In this document: one piece after another, positions 43,575-51,072 of the stretch
Position numbering within the stretch: the first letter of the stretch is position 1
Layout of the letters: the number at the start of each line of letters is the position of its first letter
Notes under the pieces: model-generated
The model's database searches: none
Told to the model about the DNA's origin: nothing
Seen by the model: the letters and a program-made list of their open reading frames with translations, nothing else
Assembly: GCA_047600785.1 (NCBI GenBank)
Contig: JASGKH010000002.1
Coordinates: 1,612,001-1,676,000 of the forward strand
Source of the DNA: Breznakibacter sp047600785
GTDB taxonomy: Bacteria > Bacteroidota > Bacteroidia > Bacteroidales > Marinilabiliaceae
DNA: 64,000 nucleotides
Reading direction: 5' to 3'
Program-made: the position numbers and the translations under genes

Positions 43575-44723
43575 TTATTGAATAGTATATTTTAATGGGT
43601 TTTTGATGGATTGTGAAAAGTTTTTTACATAGTTTTCAAATTCATTTAAATTGGCAAAGCCGAATTTTGTCCAACCGTAGCCTGTATAATATATTACAGG
43701 TTTGTTTGGTTCATATGTTACAACGGACAATACATGCGAATGTATCTCTTTTTGCTTTGACTTGGGATTTATGAATTCGTAAGTGTTTTTTTCTACACTT
43801 TCAATAATTGTTGGAAAAAGATTCACGATATATACCTCACCCGTATTTCTATTATCTTCGAGATAAATGTTGTATCCATTTTCAAGAGATGACACAATTG
43901 AGTCATTCCCCCTTATAGAAATACCTGCTGCAACTTTTATAGGAGTAGATGTTCCATATTCCTGCCTAATTTTTGTCAGTTGAGAACCCGCATCAATGGA
44001 AATAGTACGGATTTCAGAAAAATTAGCACCATCTACATTGATGTCTTTATAAATGAACTTAACAGTTGTACGCAAGGGGCCATTTTCAAGCACCTCTGAT
44101 AAAATGAAATTTTCGTTCAGCCAAAGCTGTCCATTCACGTAAGGTGCCATTGCGCCTCCACCAAGCGCGCGTCCTACTTTATAATCATCCAAACCTTCAC
44201 CACTGTCGGTGTGATAAGAAGATATTTTAGCCAGTTCTTCTTTATACCACTTGTCGATAATCAAATCGTTGGTGCGCTTGTACCAAACATCGATACCGTT
44301 GCTTGGACCGTCAATCGCAACCAATGCAGGTCCGTACAAACGGAAAGCCACAAAATCGTTTTCCCAAGTGAAATCGTCGTAACGTTCGCTAAATAAACGT
44401 CCGTAAGTTTTGCTTTCAAATTCCTGTGGCAGACCTGCCGAAACAGTAAAATCAGCTTTTGCATCTTTGCTTCCGAGTTGAAAAATCAAGAATCCGTCGT
44501 ATGTTACCTGCGAAGGGATGATTTCTTCCTCCGCATTTTTCACTATATACGTTTGTCCGTCGGTAAGATTAAGCTTTCCCTGTAATTCAGATACAGAAAT
44601 TTGTACCAACTCCTTCGAACGATTGTAATTCGTTGTGCTTTCAACGTTTATTTTTAATACTTTGTCTGATGAACAAGCCATAAAGACAAGAGATGCAAAA
44701 ATTAAACAAATTATTTTCTTCAT
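43575..44723 (-). CDS. DUF4861-family lipoprotein
   Basis: A 382-residue lipoprotein (lipobox VFMACSS, Cys17) with a mostly beta structure. Landmarks of the DUF4861 family include TYGRLFSERYDDFTWENDFVAFRLYGPAL, GIDVWYKRT, GEGLDDYKVGRALGGG and YTGYGWTKFGF. I associate the family with polysaccharide and uronic-acid use in Bacteroidetes, possibly as lyase or isomerase-like proteins, but its activity is not established here. It is the first full gene of the leftward cluster after the AraC regulator. Confidence 0.8.
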   Translation of the reverse strand: MKKIICLIFASLVFMACSSDKVLKINVESTTNYNRSKELVQISVSELQGKLNLTDGQTYIVKNAEEEIIPSQVTYDGFLIFQLGSKDAKADFTVSAGLPQEFESKTYGRLFSERYDDFTWENDFVAFRLYGPALVAIDGPSNGIDVWYKRTNDLIIDKWYKEELAKISSYHTDSGEGLDDYKVGRALGGGAMAPYVNGQLWLNENFILSEVLENGPLRTTVKFIYKDINVDGANFSEIRTISIDAGSQLTKIRQEYGTSTPIKVAAGISIRGNDSIVSSLENGYNIYLEDNRNTGEVYIVNLFPTIIESVEKNTYEFINPKSKQKEIHSHVLSVVTYEPNKPVIYYTGYGWTKFGFANLNEFENYVKNFSQSIKNPLKYTIQ

Positions 44724-44727
44724 ATGT

Positions 44728-44820
44728 TTATCTAATATATAATACTAAATCCATAGTCAATGTCTTTCCTGTAAAATCAGGTTTTGAGACTATTGTTGCT
44801 ATAATTCTCAATTTGCTCAT
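44728..44820 (-). pseudogene. Truncated N-terminus of an ABM monooxygenase copy
   Basis: A 30-codon frame reads MSKLRIIATIVSKPDFTGKTLTMDLVLYIR, closely matching KLKIVATIIAKPEFKEDIVKVL of the gene at 43190 but without signal peptide and stopped after the first helix. It is a third copy of this module in the cluster. Confidence 0.7.
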
Positions 44821-44913
44821 AATAAATGATTTTATTTACGAGACAAAGTTCTATATTCTTTTGGGGAAATGCTTTTCTAAGAAAGTCAAATAACTTGACT
44901 ATATGCGCCAAAA

Positions 44914-45783
44914 CTAATTCGCATGAGTAGAAGGGGGACAGCCGAAGAAATCTTTATATACTCTGGAAAAATGAGAAGGATTTTCAAACCCAACCATAAA
45001 GCAAACATCTGTTACGGATAGAGAAGTATTAAGTAACAATTCCTTTGCTTTGTTTAGGCGTTTTTCTTTTATCCAACTCGAAGGTGACGTATTGTAAATT
45101 GTTTGAAAATCCCGTCGGAAACTGGATAAACTTCTGCCCGAAAGAAAGGCAAGTTCTGATAAAGAGACTGGATTTGCAAAGTTCTCTTCCATAACATTTA
45201 CGATACTTGTCTGAATAGGATTTTTTAAGAGTAAGATTTGAGATAATAGATTTTCATCTGTTGCAGCAATATCGTAAAGCAACTCTATTATTTTCAGACG
45301 AAGTAAGTTTTCTTCAATATTTTTTTCTGGTTCTTTAAAATAGATTTTAACTGAATCAAAAAATTTTATTAGTCGGTCTTTTGCAGAAGCAACTGTTATA
45401 TGAAAACGTGAGTCGTCAGGTGAAATGTCGGACTTTAAGCTTACGGCTTTCACAAAATCACTTAAAAACTCATCTTTCAGAAAGAAAAACAAACAATCAT
45501 AAATATCTTCCTGATTAGCATCTCCAACCTTATGAAAATTTATAATAGTCGCCTTCCTAAGCAAAATCATCTCACCTGCATTTACAACATATTTTTCTTC
45601 TCCAAATGTTATCGTATTCGTCCCTTTTAGAACAACCAAGAGTAAATGGTCTTGCAGATACATTGATCCAATATGAGATTGTGTGTGCGTACATGCTTGT
45701 ACAATAATAGCTCCCTGCACTTTCAAAGAGAGTTCTTTAAAGCGTGGAGTATTCAAGCAAGACGGCATCCTGTCAAGTTTCAT
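44914..45783 (-). CDS. AraC-family transcriptional regulator
   Basis: A 289-residue protein with an N-terminal cupin-like sensor (QDHLLLVVLKGTNTITFGEEKYVVNAGEMILLRKATIINF, about 40-85) and two C-terminal helix-turn-helix motifs: VSLSELAFLSGRSLSSFRRDFQTIYNTSPSSWIKEKRLNKAKELLLNTSLSVTDVCFMVGFENPSHFSRVYKDFFG. It lies at the head of the exported-enzyme cluster on the same strand and probably activates it in response to a small molecule. Confidence 0.9.
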   Translation of the reverse strand: MKLDRMPSCLNTPRFKELSLKVQGAIIVQACTHTQSHIGSMYLQDHLLLVVLKGTNTITFGEEKYVVNAGEMILLRKATIINFHKVGDANQEDIYDCLFFFLKDEFLSDFVKAVSLKSDISPDDSRFHITVASAKDRLIKFFDSVKIYFKEPEKNIEENLLRLKIIELLYDIAATDENLLSQILLLKNPIQTSIVNVMEENFANPVSLSELAFLSGRSLSSFRRDFQTIYNTSPSSWIKEKRLNKAKELLLNTSLSVTDVCFMVGFENPSHFSRVYKDFFGCPPSTHAN

Positions 45784-46141
45784 AAGCGGATATTTACACT
45801 AATATGATAACGAGTAAATAGCATTGTTATTGCCCAATTTAACAATCATCTTATACAAAAATACATAAAAATGCTTGTTTTAATGGAAATTGTCATCTTT
45901 TTCTCTTTGAACAGAAATATCAAATTATTTGGAATTTTAAGAAAACAGAGACATATAAGAACTAACTATTTTTGTGTTAGAAAAATAGATGTAAAGCCTT
46001 GAAATATTATAATTCGACCTAAAAGAAAAAAAATGGCAGAAAGGATAATGATACATTCGTCTGCCTTTGCAGTAATTCATAGCGTATGATTATTAGATAT
46101 CATTTTTATTTTCAGCAACATATTGTTTCATTAAAAAATTT
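45784..46141. other. Intergenic region between divergent AraC and RteC-like genes
   Basis: A 358-bp stretch that should hold both promoters. On the minus strand CAAAAATA (45856-45863) is a -7 candidate for the AraC gene; on the plus strand TATTTTTG (45967-45974) is one for the RteC-like gene. No gene is supported. Confidence 0.4.
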
Positions 46142-46793
46142 ATGCCTATGAATGAATTATTAAGAGAGAGGTTATTCAGACTATTATCTGAACCCTCACA
46201 AGTTACAAATGAAGAAATGCAAAATGCCTATGGGTGCTTTATGGAGCGGTTAAGAACTGTCAGCCAATCCGAACAAAACTATTCGGAAACCTTTCGGATG
46301 CTGAATATTACTCGTATTGAGTTAGTAGGCATAGAATCGCTATATCGGCACGGGCAGGGGGAAAAACGCCCTAAAATTTGCTTACCATAAAAAAGCGTTA
46401 TCCCTTGTTGATGCTGAATTAGAACTTCTAAACCTGAAAATCCGCTATCCCAAACAGTTCCAACTTTACGAACAACCGACCTTTCAATCCGACCTTTATA
46501 TTCTCCCTAAGTCCAAAGACTTGGGGATTGTTGCTTTGGCGGAGATTGTAATAGCCCTTTTCTTCTCAAAAAAAGTATTCCAACGGAACGGAAAATCTGC
46601 ACAGTTGAGCCAAATTGCCCATGCCTTTGAGAAAATATTCAATTGCAGTTTTGGCAGTATCTACGGCCAACAGGAAAAGATATTTGACCGTAAACCATTT
46701 AATCGGACAAAAGCCCTTGATTTCCTGCGCAATCTCATAATACGAAAGGACAAAATAAACAAGATGAAAAATAACCGTTTTGCAACAGCCTAA
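46142..46793 (+). pseudogene. RteC-like element regulator, one-base frameshift
   Basis: The first frame (46142-46390) reads MPMNELLRERLFRLL to GIESLYRHGQG. The second resumes KNALKFAYHKKALSLVDAELELL and ends after LAEIVIALFFSKKVFQ, AQLSQIAHAFEKIFNCSFGSIYG and RTKALDFLRNLIIRK, the C-terminal pattern of RteC. Removing one base from the G5/A5 tract (46357-46366) joins them into about 217 residues. RteC regulates excision and transfer genes of Bacteroides conjugative transposons. Its place upstream of the HTH and mobilization genes fits that. Confidence 0.72.
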
Positions 46794-46924
46794 ATAATAG
46801 GGTATTATAAGAAACTTTCGGGGGAGTAGTTAACTACTCCCCTTTTTCCGTTTCCCCGTTCTTCCGTCCTTTACTTTATCAATGCATTGAAAACAAATAG
46901 TATTAATCTGTAAAATGAAGCAAA

Positions 46925-47260
46925 ATGTATATCAATAACGAAGATTTTGAAAAATGGATGGAGAAGCTGTCCAAAAAGCTCAATGAAATAGGTCAGGATT
47001 TGAAATCACTGATTAACACATCCGATGTATTTGAAGAAGACGAAAAGATTTTGGACAACCAAGATTTGGCATTCCTGCTGAAAGTAAGTTATCGAACCTT
47101 ACAACGATACCGAACAGCAGGAAAGCTCCCTTACTTTATGATCGGTCATGAGACCTACTACCGCACCACCGATGTCCGCAGCTTTGTCCGCGAACACATG
47201 GATTTTCAAACCTACAAGGACTTTGAAAAGAAACATCCAAAAAGTGATAATGAGGGATAA
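46925..47260 (+). CDS. Excisionase-like helix-turn-helix protein
   Basis: A 111-residue protein: coiled N-terminus (about 8-30), then EDEKILDNQDLAFLLKVSYRTLQRYRTAGKLPYFMIGHETYYRTTDVRSFVREH, the HTH_17 type seen in Xis-like and regulatory proteins of Bacteroides elements. It precedes the oriT-like region and the mobilization genes and may control excision or mobilization. Confidence 0.85.
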   Translation: MYINNEDFEKWMEKLSKKLNEIGQDLKSLINTSDVFEEDEKILDNQDLAFLLKVSYRTLQRYRTAGKLPYFMIGHETYYRTTDVRSFVREHMDFQTYKDFEKKHPKSDNEG

Positions 47261-47263
47261 GAT

Positions 47264-47302
47264 AAGAAAAAGAAAAGAAAAGAAAAGAAAAGAAGAAGAA
47301 AG
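47264..47302. repeat. AAAAG simple-sequence repeat
   Basis: Directly after the HTH stop codon, about 39 bp of AAAAG units (ending in AAG units) form a pure purine tract. It could slip in replication or form unusual DNA next to the oriT candidate. Confidence 0.75.
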
Positions 47303-47438
47303 ATTCCGCATTCTTTTTTGCTGTTAAGCAGAATGCCGAATTTCAATGAGGCTGTATGTATTCCACCGCCTGCTTTAACGGCTCCGCATTCAGCCGAAGC
47401 GATGCCGCCTGCCGGCTCTATCCCTTCCGCTGAATTGA

Positions 47439-47609
47439 GCAAGAGGGAACGGGACAAGTCCTGTTCTTCCCTCTTGCCCTGCGGGGCAAAGCCTTTTTAA
47501 TCAAAGGCTTGATAAAGACAGCTGTTATAACACCTGTTATAAGTCTTTTTATATTCAGACTTATAGTCAAGAAGTTAACTCTATAAATTGTTATAAAATA
47601 GTTATAACT
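47439..47609 (+). other. Candidate origin of transfer (oriT)
   Basis: Nested and serial inverted repeats lie directly before the mobilization genes. GCAAGAGGGAA (47439-47449) pairs with TTCCCTCTTGC (47467-47477) and encloses GGAC-AA-GTCC; TTGCCC (47474-47479) pairs with GGGCAA (47484-47489); AAGCCTTT (47489-47496) pairs with AAAGGCTT (47503-47510); TATAAGTCT (47538-47546) pairs with AGACTTATA (47557-47565). GTTATAA-type repeats then lead to the btgA-like start. Such structure is expected for the relaxase nick region. The exact nic site cannot be named. Confidence 0.6.
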
Positions 47610-48203
47610 ATGACAGAACAACACCGAAAAACAGTTTTTACCACCATCGGAATAGATACGGAAACCAACCGGATGATAGAAAAAATCTGTAAACGCTATT
47701 CGCTGAAAAAAGGGGAAATAGTAAAATTGGCTTTCCGCTATATTGATAAAGCGCACATCAACCCTGCCGATGCACCCGAGTCGGTAAAAACGGAACTCGC
47801 CAAAATCAACAAAAGGCAGGATGACATTATCCGCTTTATCCGGCACTACGAAGAAGAGCAACTAAACCCGATGATACGGACAAGCCATTCGATAGCCGTT
47901 AAGTTTGATAAAACGGTGAAAGAACTTTCCCAAAACCTAGATACAGAAATAAAGAATTCAAAGGATGTGCTTGTTCAGGTACTGCGAAAGTTGGATGAAC
48001 AGTTTGGCAAACAGGCGGAAGTGATAAACAACCATTCTAAATTTATCAATACTTTGTTCCAAACACAGAAGAAAGGAAATACAAAACTTATGAAATTGAT
48101 ACATCTCTATTCGGAATTAGCTGTTTGCGGAGTAATGGATACCAAACGGAAAGAAAACCTGAAAGCCGAGATAGTGACGCTGATTAACGAAACCCAACAA
48201 TAA
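47610..48203 (+). CDS. BtgA/BfmA-like mobilization accessory protein
   Basis: A 197-residue protein. The N-terminus TTIGIDTETNRMIEKICKRYSLKKGEIVKLAFRYIDK looks like a ribbon-helix-helix DNA-binding domain, and the rest is a long helical coil ending MDTKRKENLKAEIVTLI. This matches the BfmA/BtgA accessory proteins that bind oriT and help the relaxase. It lies immediately after the hairpin-rich region and 12 bp before the relaxase gene. Confidence 0.82.
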   Translation: MTEQHRKTVFTTIGIDTETNRMIEKICKRYSLKKGEIVKLAFRYIDKAHINPADAPESVKTELAKINKRQDDIIRFIRHYEEEQLNPMIRTSHSIAVKFDKTVKELSQNLDTEIKNSKDVLVQVLRKLDEQFGKQAEVINNHSKFINTLFQTQKKGNTKLMKLIHLYSELAVCGVMDTKRKENLKAEIVTLINETQQ

Positions 48204-48215
48204 AAGCCTAACTCA

Positions 48216-49163
48216 ATGAATATAGATTTCGCACCGCCGTCCAAAGGAACATATAACAATGCAGGAAGTTGTCGAAGATTACTTTCGTATTTGGAGCACG
48301 AAGACTTAGAACGCATGGAGCAGGGAATCTATACCGAAGGCTTTTTCAACCTGACGGAGGACAATGTTTTCAAATCACAAGTGATAAAAGATATAGACGG
48401 TAATATCGGACAACTTCTAAAAACGGATGCCAAGTTTTATGCTGTCCACGTCAGCCCATCGGAAAAGGAACTGCAAGCAATGGGAAACACCGAACAGGAA
48501 CAAGCCGAGTCTATGAAAAGATATATAAGAGAAATCTTCATTCCTGAATATGCCAAGAATTTTAATAAAGGATTATCGACAGAAGATATAAAGTTTTACG
48601 GCAAGATACATTTCAATCGTACCCGTTCCGACAACAATCTGAATATGCACTGCCATTTAATTGTCAGCCGTAAAGACCAATCGAATAAAGTCAAAATCAG
48701 TCCGCTTACCAACCATAAGAATACCCAAAAAGGAATTGTGAAAGGTGGATTTGACAGAACAGCTTTGTTTGAAAAAGCTGAAAAAGGTTTTGATAAGCTG
48801 TTCGGCTACAACCGTCAATTATCCGAAAGCTTTGAATACTATAATGCGATGAAGAACGGCAGTATTGCAGACCAGCTCAACATGCAGGAAAAACAGATTG
48901 CCGATGACGGAAAAAATACAGATATGTCTATACAGACATACGACAGTAAGTCCGCAGACCAATACGTCAATATATCAGCAAATAAGCAGGAGAATAATGA
49001 CTTGGATAAGCAAAGAATGAATGATTTAAAGCAGTCAATCAACAATGAAATAAATCCATCAATAGATAAGTCAATAAATAAATCAATAGACCCGGCAATC
49101 AGTAACGATGCAAAATCCTATCTACCGCCCATGAAAAAGAAAAAACGAAAGCCACGATTATGA
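48216..49163 (+). CDS. BtgB/DUF5712-like relaxase
   Basis: A 315-residue protein. It begins NIDFAPPSKGTYNNAGSCRRLLSYLEHEDLERM, continues KFYAVHVSPSEKEL and has IKFYGKIHFNRTRSDNNLNMHCHLIVSRKD, whose HCH could bind the metal of a relaxase. The C-terminal 100 residues are low-complexity (SINNEINPSIDKSINKSID) and end in a Lys/Arg tail. It fits the DUF5712/BtgB mobilization family, which nicks oriT when a helper conjugation system is present. The candidate nick region is upstream at 47439. Confidence 0.82.
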   Translation: MNIDFAPPSKGTYNNAGSCRRLLSYLEHEDLERMEQGIYTEGFFNLTEDNVFKSQVIKDIDGNIGQLLKTDAKFYAVHVSPSEKELQAMGNTEQEQAESMKRYIREIFIPEYAKNFNKGLSTEDIKFYGKIHFNRTRSDNNLNMHCHLIVSRKDQSNKVKISPLTNHKNTQKGIVKGGFDRTALFEKAEKGFDKLFGYNRQLSESFEYYNAMKNGSIADQLNMQEKQIADDGKNTDMSIQTYDSKSADQYVNISANKQENNDLDKQRMNDLKQSINNEINPSIDKSINKSIDPAISNDAKSYLPPMKKKKRKPRL

Positions 49164-49399
49164 CAATAAGATTTCAAATTTAATGTGGCAAAAGTGACTT
49201 ATAATACTACTTAAAAATCAAATAAAACAAGGATACCAATGTGTTTTTAGATGTTTCTCTTTTTGAACTATATTGATTTTGTATTAGTCAAATTATTACA
49301 ATGTTTTATATTTCAAACAAAACATGCTCTTTTGTATAAAATATAAAACATTATTAGAGGAGAACCAAGTTTGTTTTTTGAAATTTGAAGAATAAATAA

Positions 49400-49430
49400 T
49401 TTGCAATTAAAGACAGATTTTGTACATTTG
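49400..49430 (+). promoter_or_regulatory. Promoter of the AbiE pair
   Basis: TTTG (49400-49403), a 19-bp spacer, then TACATTTG (49423-49430) make a textbook Bacteroidetes promoter. Transcription should begin near 49437, which matters for the AbiEi start choice. Confidence 0.7.
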
Positions 49431-50254
49431 TGCAAAATATTTATAGATTGAAAAAAGCTAAAAAATACGAGTACATTGATGATTATCTGCTTAATATACG
49501 AACTAAAGGCAGATTCTCTTTTACTTTTGAAGAATTAAAAAGTACATTTGATTCTTCAGAGCAAGCCCTTCGTAGAAAAATAACTCGACTGAATGCAGAT
49601 AAAAAAATTGCGATTATTCGAAAAGACTTCTATGTAGTCCTTCCTCCTGAATATACAGAAAAGGGCGGACTTCCTCTGTACTTATACATTGATGATTTAA
49701 TGAAATTTTTGGGTCGGGAATATTATGTGGGATTATATTCTGCGGCTGCTTTATATGGAGCTGCTCATCAACAACCAATGGAATATCAGGTAATTGTACA
49801 AAGTCCGATGAGAAGTATTGTAGGAACCGATACAAAGATTAATTTCTTTGTCAGAAAAACGTGGGAGCAAGCCAGCATAGAGAAGAAGAAGTCTGCTGCC
49901 GGATATTTTAATGTTTCGTCTCCTGAACTGACTGCATTAGATTTCATGTCTTTCAATGGGAAAATTGGAGGGATTTCTCGGATAACAACCATCATGGAAG
50001 AACTTGTTGAAGAAATGAAACCTTCGCAAATGTATAAAACAGCATCTGCTTATCCACAGAATTCGGCTTTACAACGTCTAGGTTATCTATTTGATAAGGT
50101 ATATAATAAACAAGACTTGGCAAAGTCGATTGAACGTGTATTAAAGGGAAAAACTACACAAAACATCTTGCTATCTATTTCATCTCCTAAGAAGGGCAAT
50201 GTTGATAAAGATTGGAAAGTAGATGTAAATGTAAAAATAGAAAGTGATTTATGA
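49430..50254 (+). CDS. AbiEi-type antitoxin
   Basis: A 274-residue AbiEi-like protein: an N-terminal winged helix (IDDYLLNIRTKGRFSFTFEELKSTFDSSEQALRRKITRLNADKKIAIIRKDFYVVLPPEY) and a C-terminal domain with YYVGLYSAAALYGAAHQQPMEYQVIV and SSPELTALDFM. The longest frame begins at GTG 49430, but that codon overlaps the -7 box; TTG at 49448 (LKKAKKYEYIDDYLLN) is the likelier start. AbiEi represses its operon and counters the AbiEii nucleotidyltransferase (type IV toxin-antitoxin). It overlaps the next gene by ATGA. Confidence 0.88.
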   Translation: MQNIYRLKKAKKYEYIDDYLLNIRTKGRFSFTFEELKSTFDSSEQALRRKITRLNADKKIAIIRKDFYVVLPPEYTEKGGLPLYLYIDDLMKFLGREYYVGLYSAAALYGAAHQQPMEYQVIVQSPMRSIVGTDTKINFFVRKTWEQASIEKKKSAAGYFNVSSPELTALDFMSFNGKIGGISRITTIMEELVEEMKPSQMYKTASAYPQNSALQRLGYLFDKVYNKQDLAKSIERVLKGKTTQNILLSISSPKKGNVDKDWKVDVNVKIESDL

Positions 50255-51039
50255 TACCATTACGATACATAGAAGAGTGGAAAGAGAATGCTCCTTGGTC
50301 GAGTTACGCTCAAATTGAGCAAGATTTAATCATAGCAAGAGCTTTGGTTGAAATATTCTCGGATGACTTTCTAAAGAATTCGCTTGCATTTCGTGGAGGA
50401 ACAGCTTTACATAAACTATACTTACTTCCACAAGTACGTTATTCCGAAGATATCGACTTGGTTCAAATCAATTCAGAGCCTATCAATCCGGTATTGAAAC
50501 GTATCCGAGAGAGATTATCTTTTTTAGGAACAAAAAGGACGATAAAACAACATATTCATAATAACACGATAATTTACCGATTTGACACGGAAGTTCAACC
50601 TGTCATTAATATGCGGCTGAAAATAGAAATCAATACCCGTGAGCATTTCAATCTTGGATTAAAAGAAATTCCATATAAGGTTGAAAATGGATGGTTTTCG
50701 GGGGATTGTAATTTAACCGGATATGAGTTGGAAGAGTTGCTTGGAACAAAAATGAGAGCCTTATACCAACGCAGGAAAGGTCGTGATTTATTCGACCTCT
50801 ATTGGGCTTTGAAAAACCAAAAAGTCGATACGGAAAAACTTATCCATTGTTATAAAACCTACATGCAATTTTCTGTTGACAAGTCGCCTACGCAAAAACA
50901 ATTTCTTGTCAATATGGAAGAAAAAATGATTGACAAAGAGTTTTTAGATGATATTCATATCATCCTCAAACCGGGAGTAGAATATGATAATAGATTGGCT
51001 TGGGAAAGAGTAAAAACAGAGTTAATTGAGAAAGTTTGA
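50251..51039 (+). CDS. AbiEii-type nucleotidyltransferase toxin
   Basis: A 262-residue protein with the AbiEii/AbiGii nucleotidyltransferase motifs: LAFRGGTALHKLYLLPQVRYSEDIDLV, with the SEDIDL Asp pair as metal ligands, then INMRLKIEINTRE and the basic segment LLGTKMRALYQRRKGRDLFDLYWAL. Relatives add nucleotides to tRNA 3' ends and stop growth on phage infection. The ATGA overlap with AbiEi is typical. The zinc-hook ATPase gene follows after 33 bp, so the pair may share a transcript with the next three genes. Confidence 0.9.
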   Translation: MIPLRYIEEWKENAPWSSYAQIEQDLIIARALVEIFSDDFLKNSLAFRGGTALHKLYLLPQVRYSEDIDLVQINSEPINPVLKRIRERLSFLGTKRTIKQHIHNNTIIYRFDTEVQPVINMRLKIEINTREHFNLGLKEIPYKVENGWFSGDCNLTGYELEELLGTKMRALYQRRKGRDLFDLYWALKNQKVDTEKLIHCYKTYMQFSVDKSPTQKQFLVNMEEKMIDKEFLDDIHIILKPGVEYDNRLAWERVKTELIEKV

Positions 51040-51072
51040 AAGAATTTTGTGCTAATATGTAAAAAATATAGT

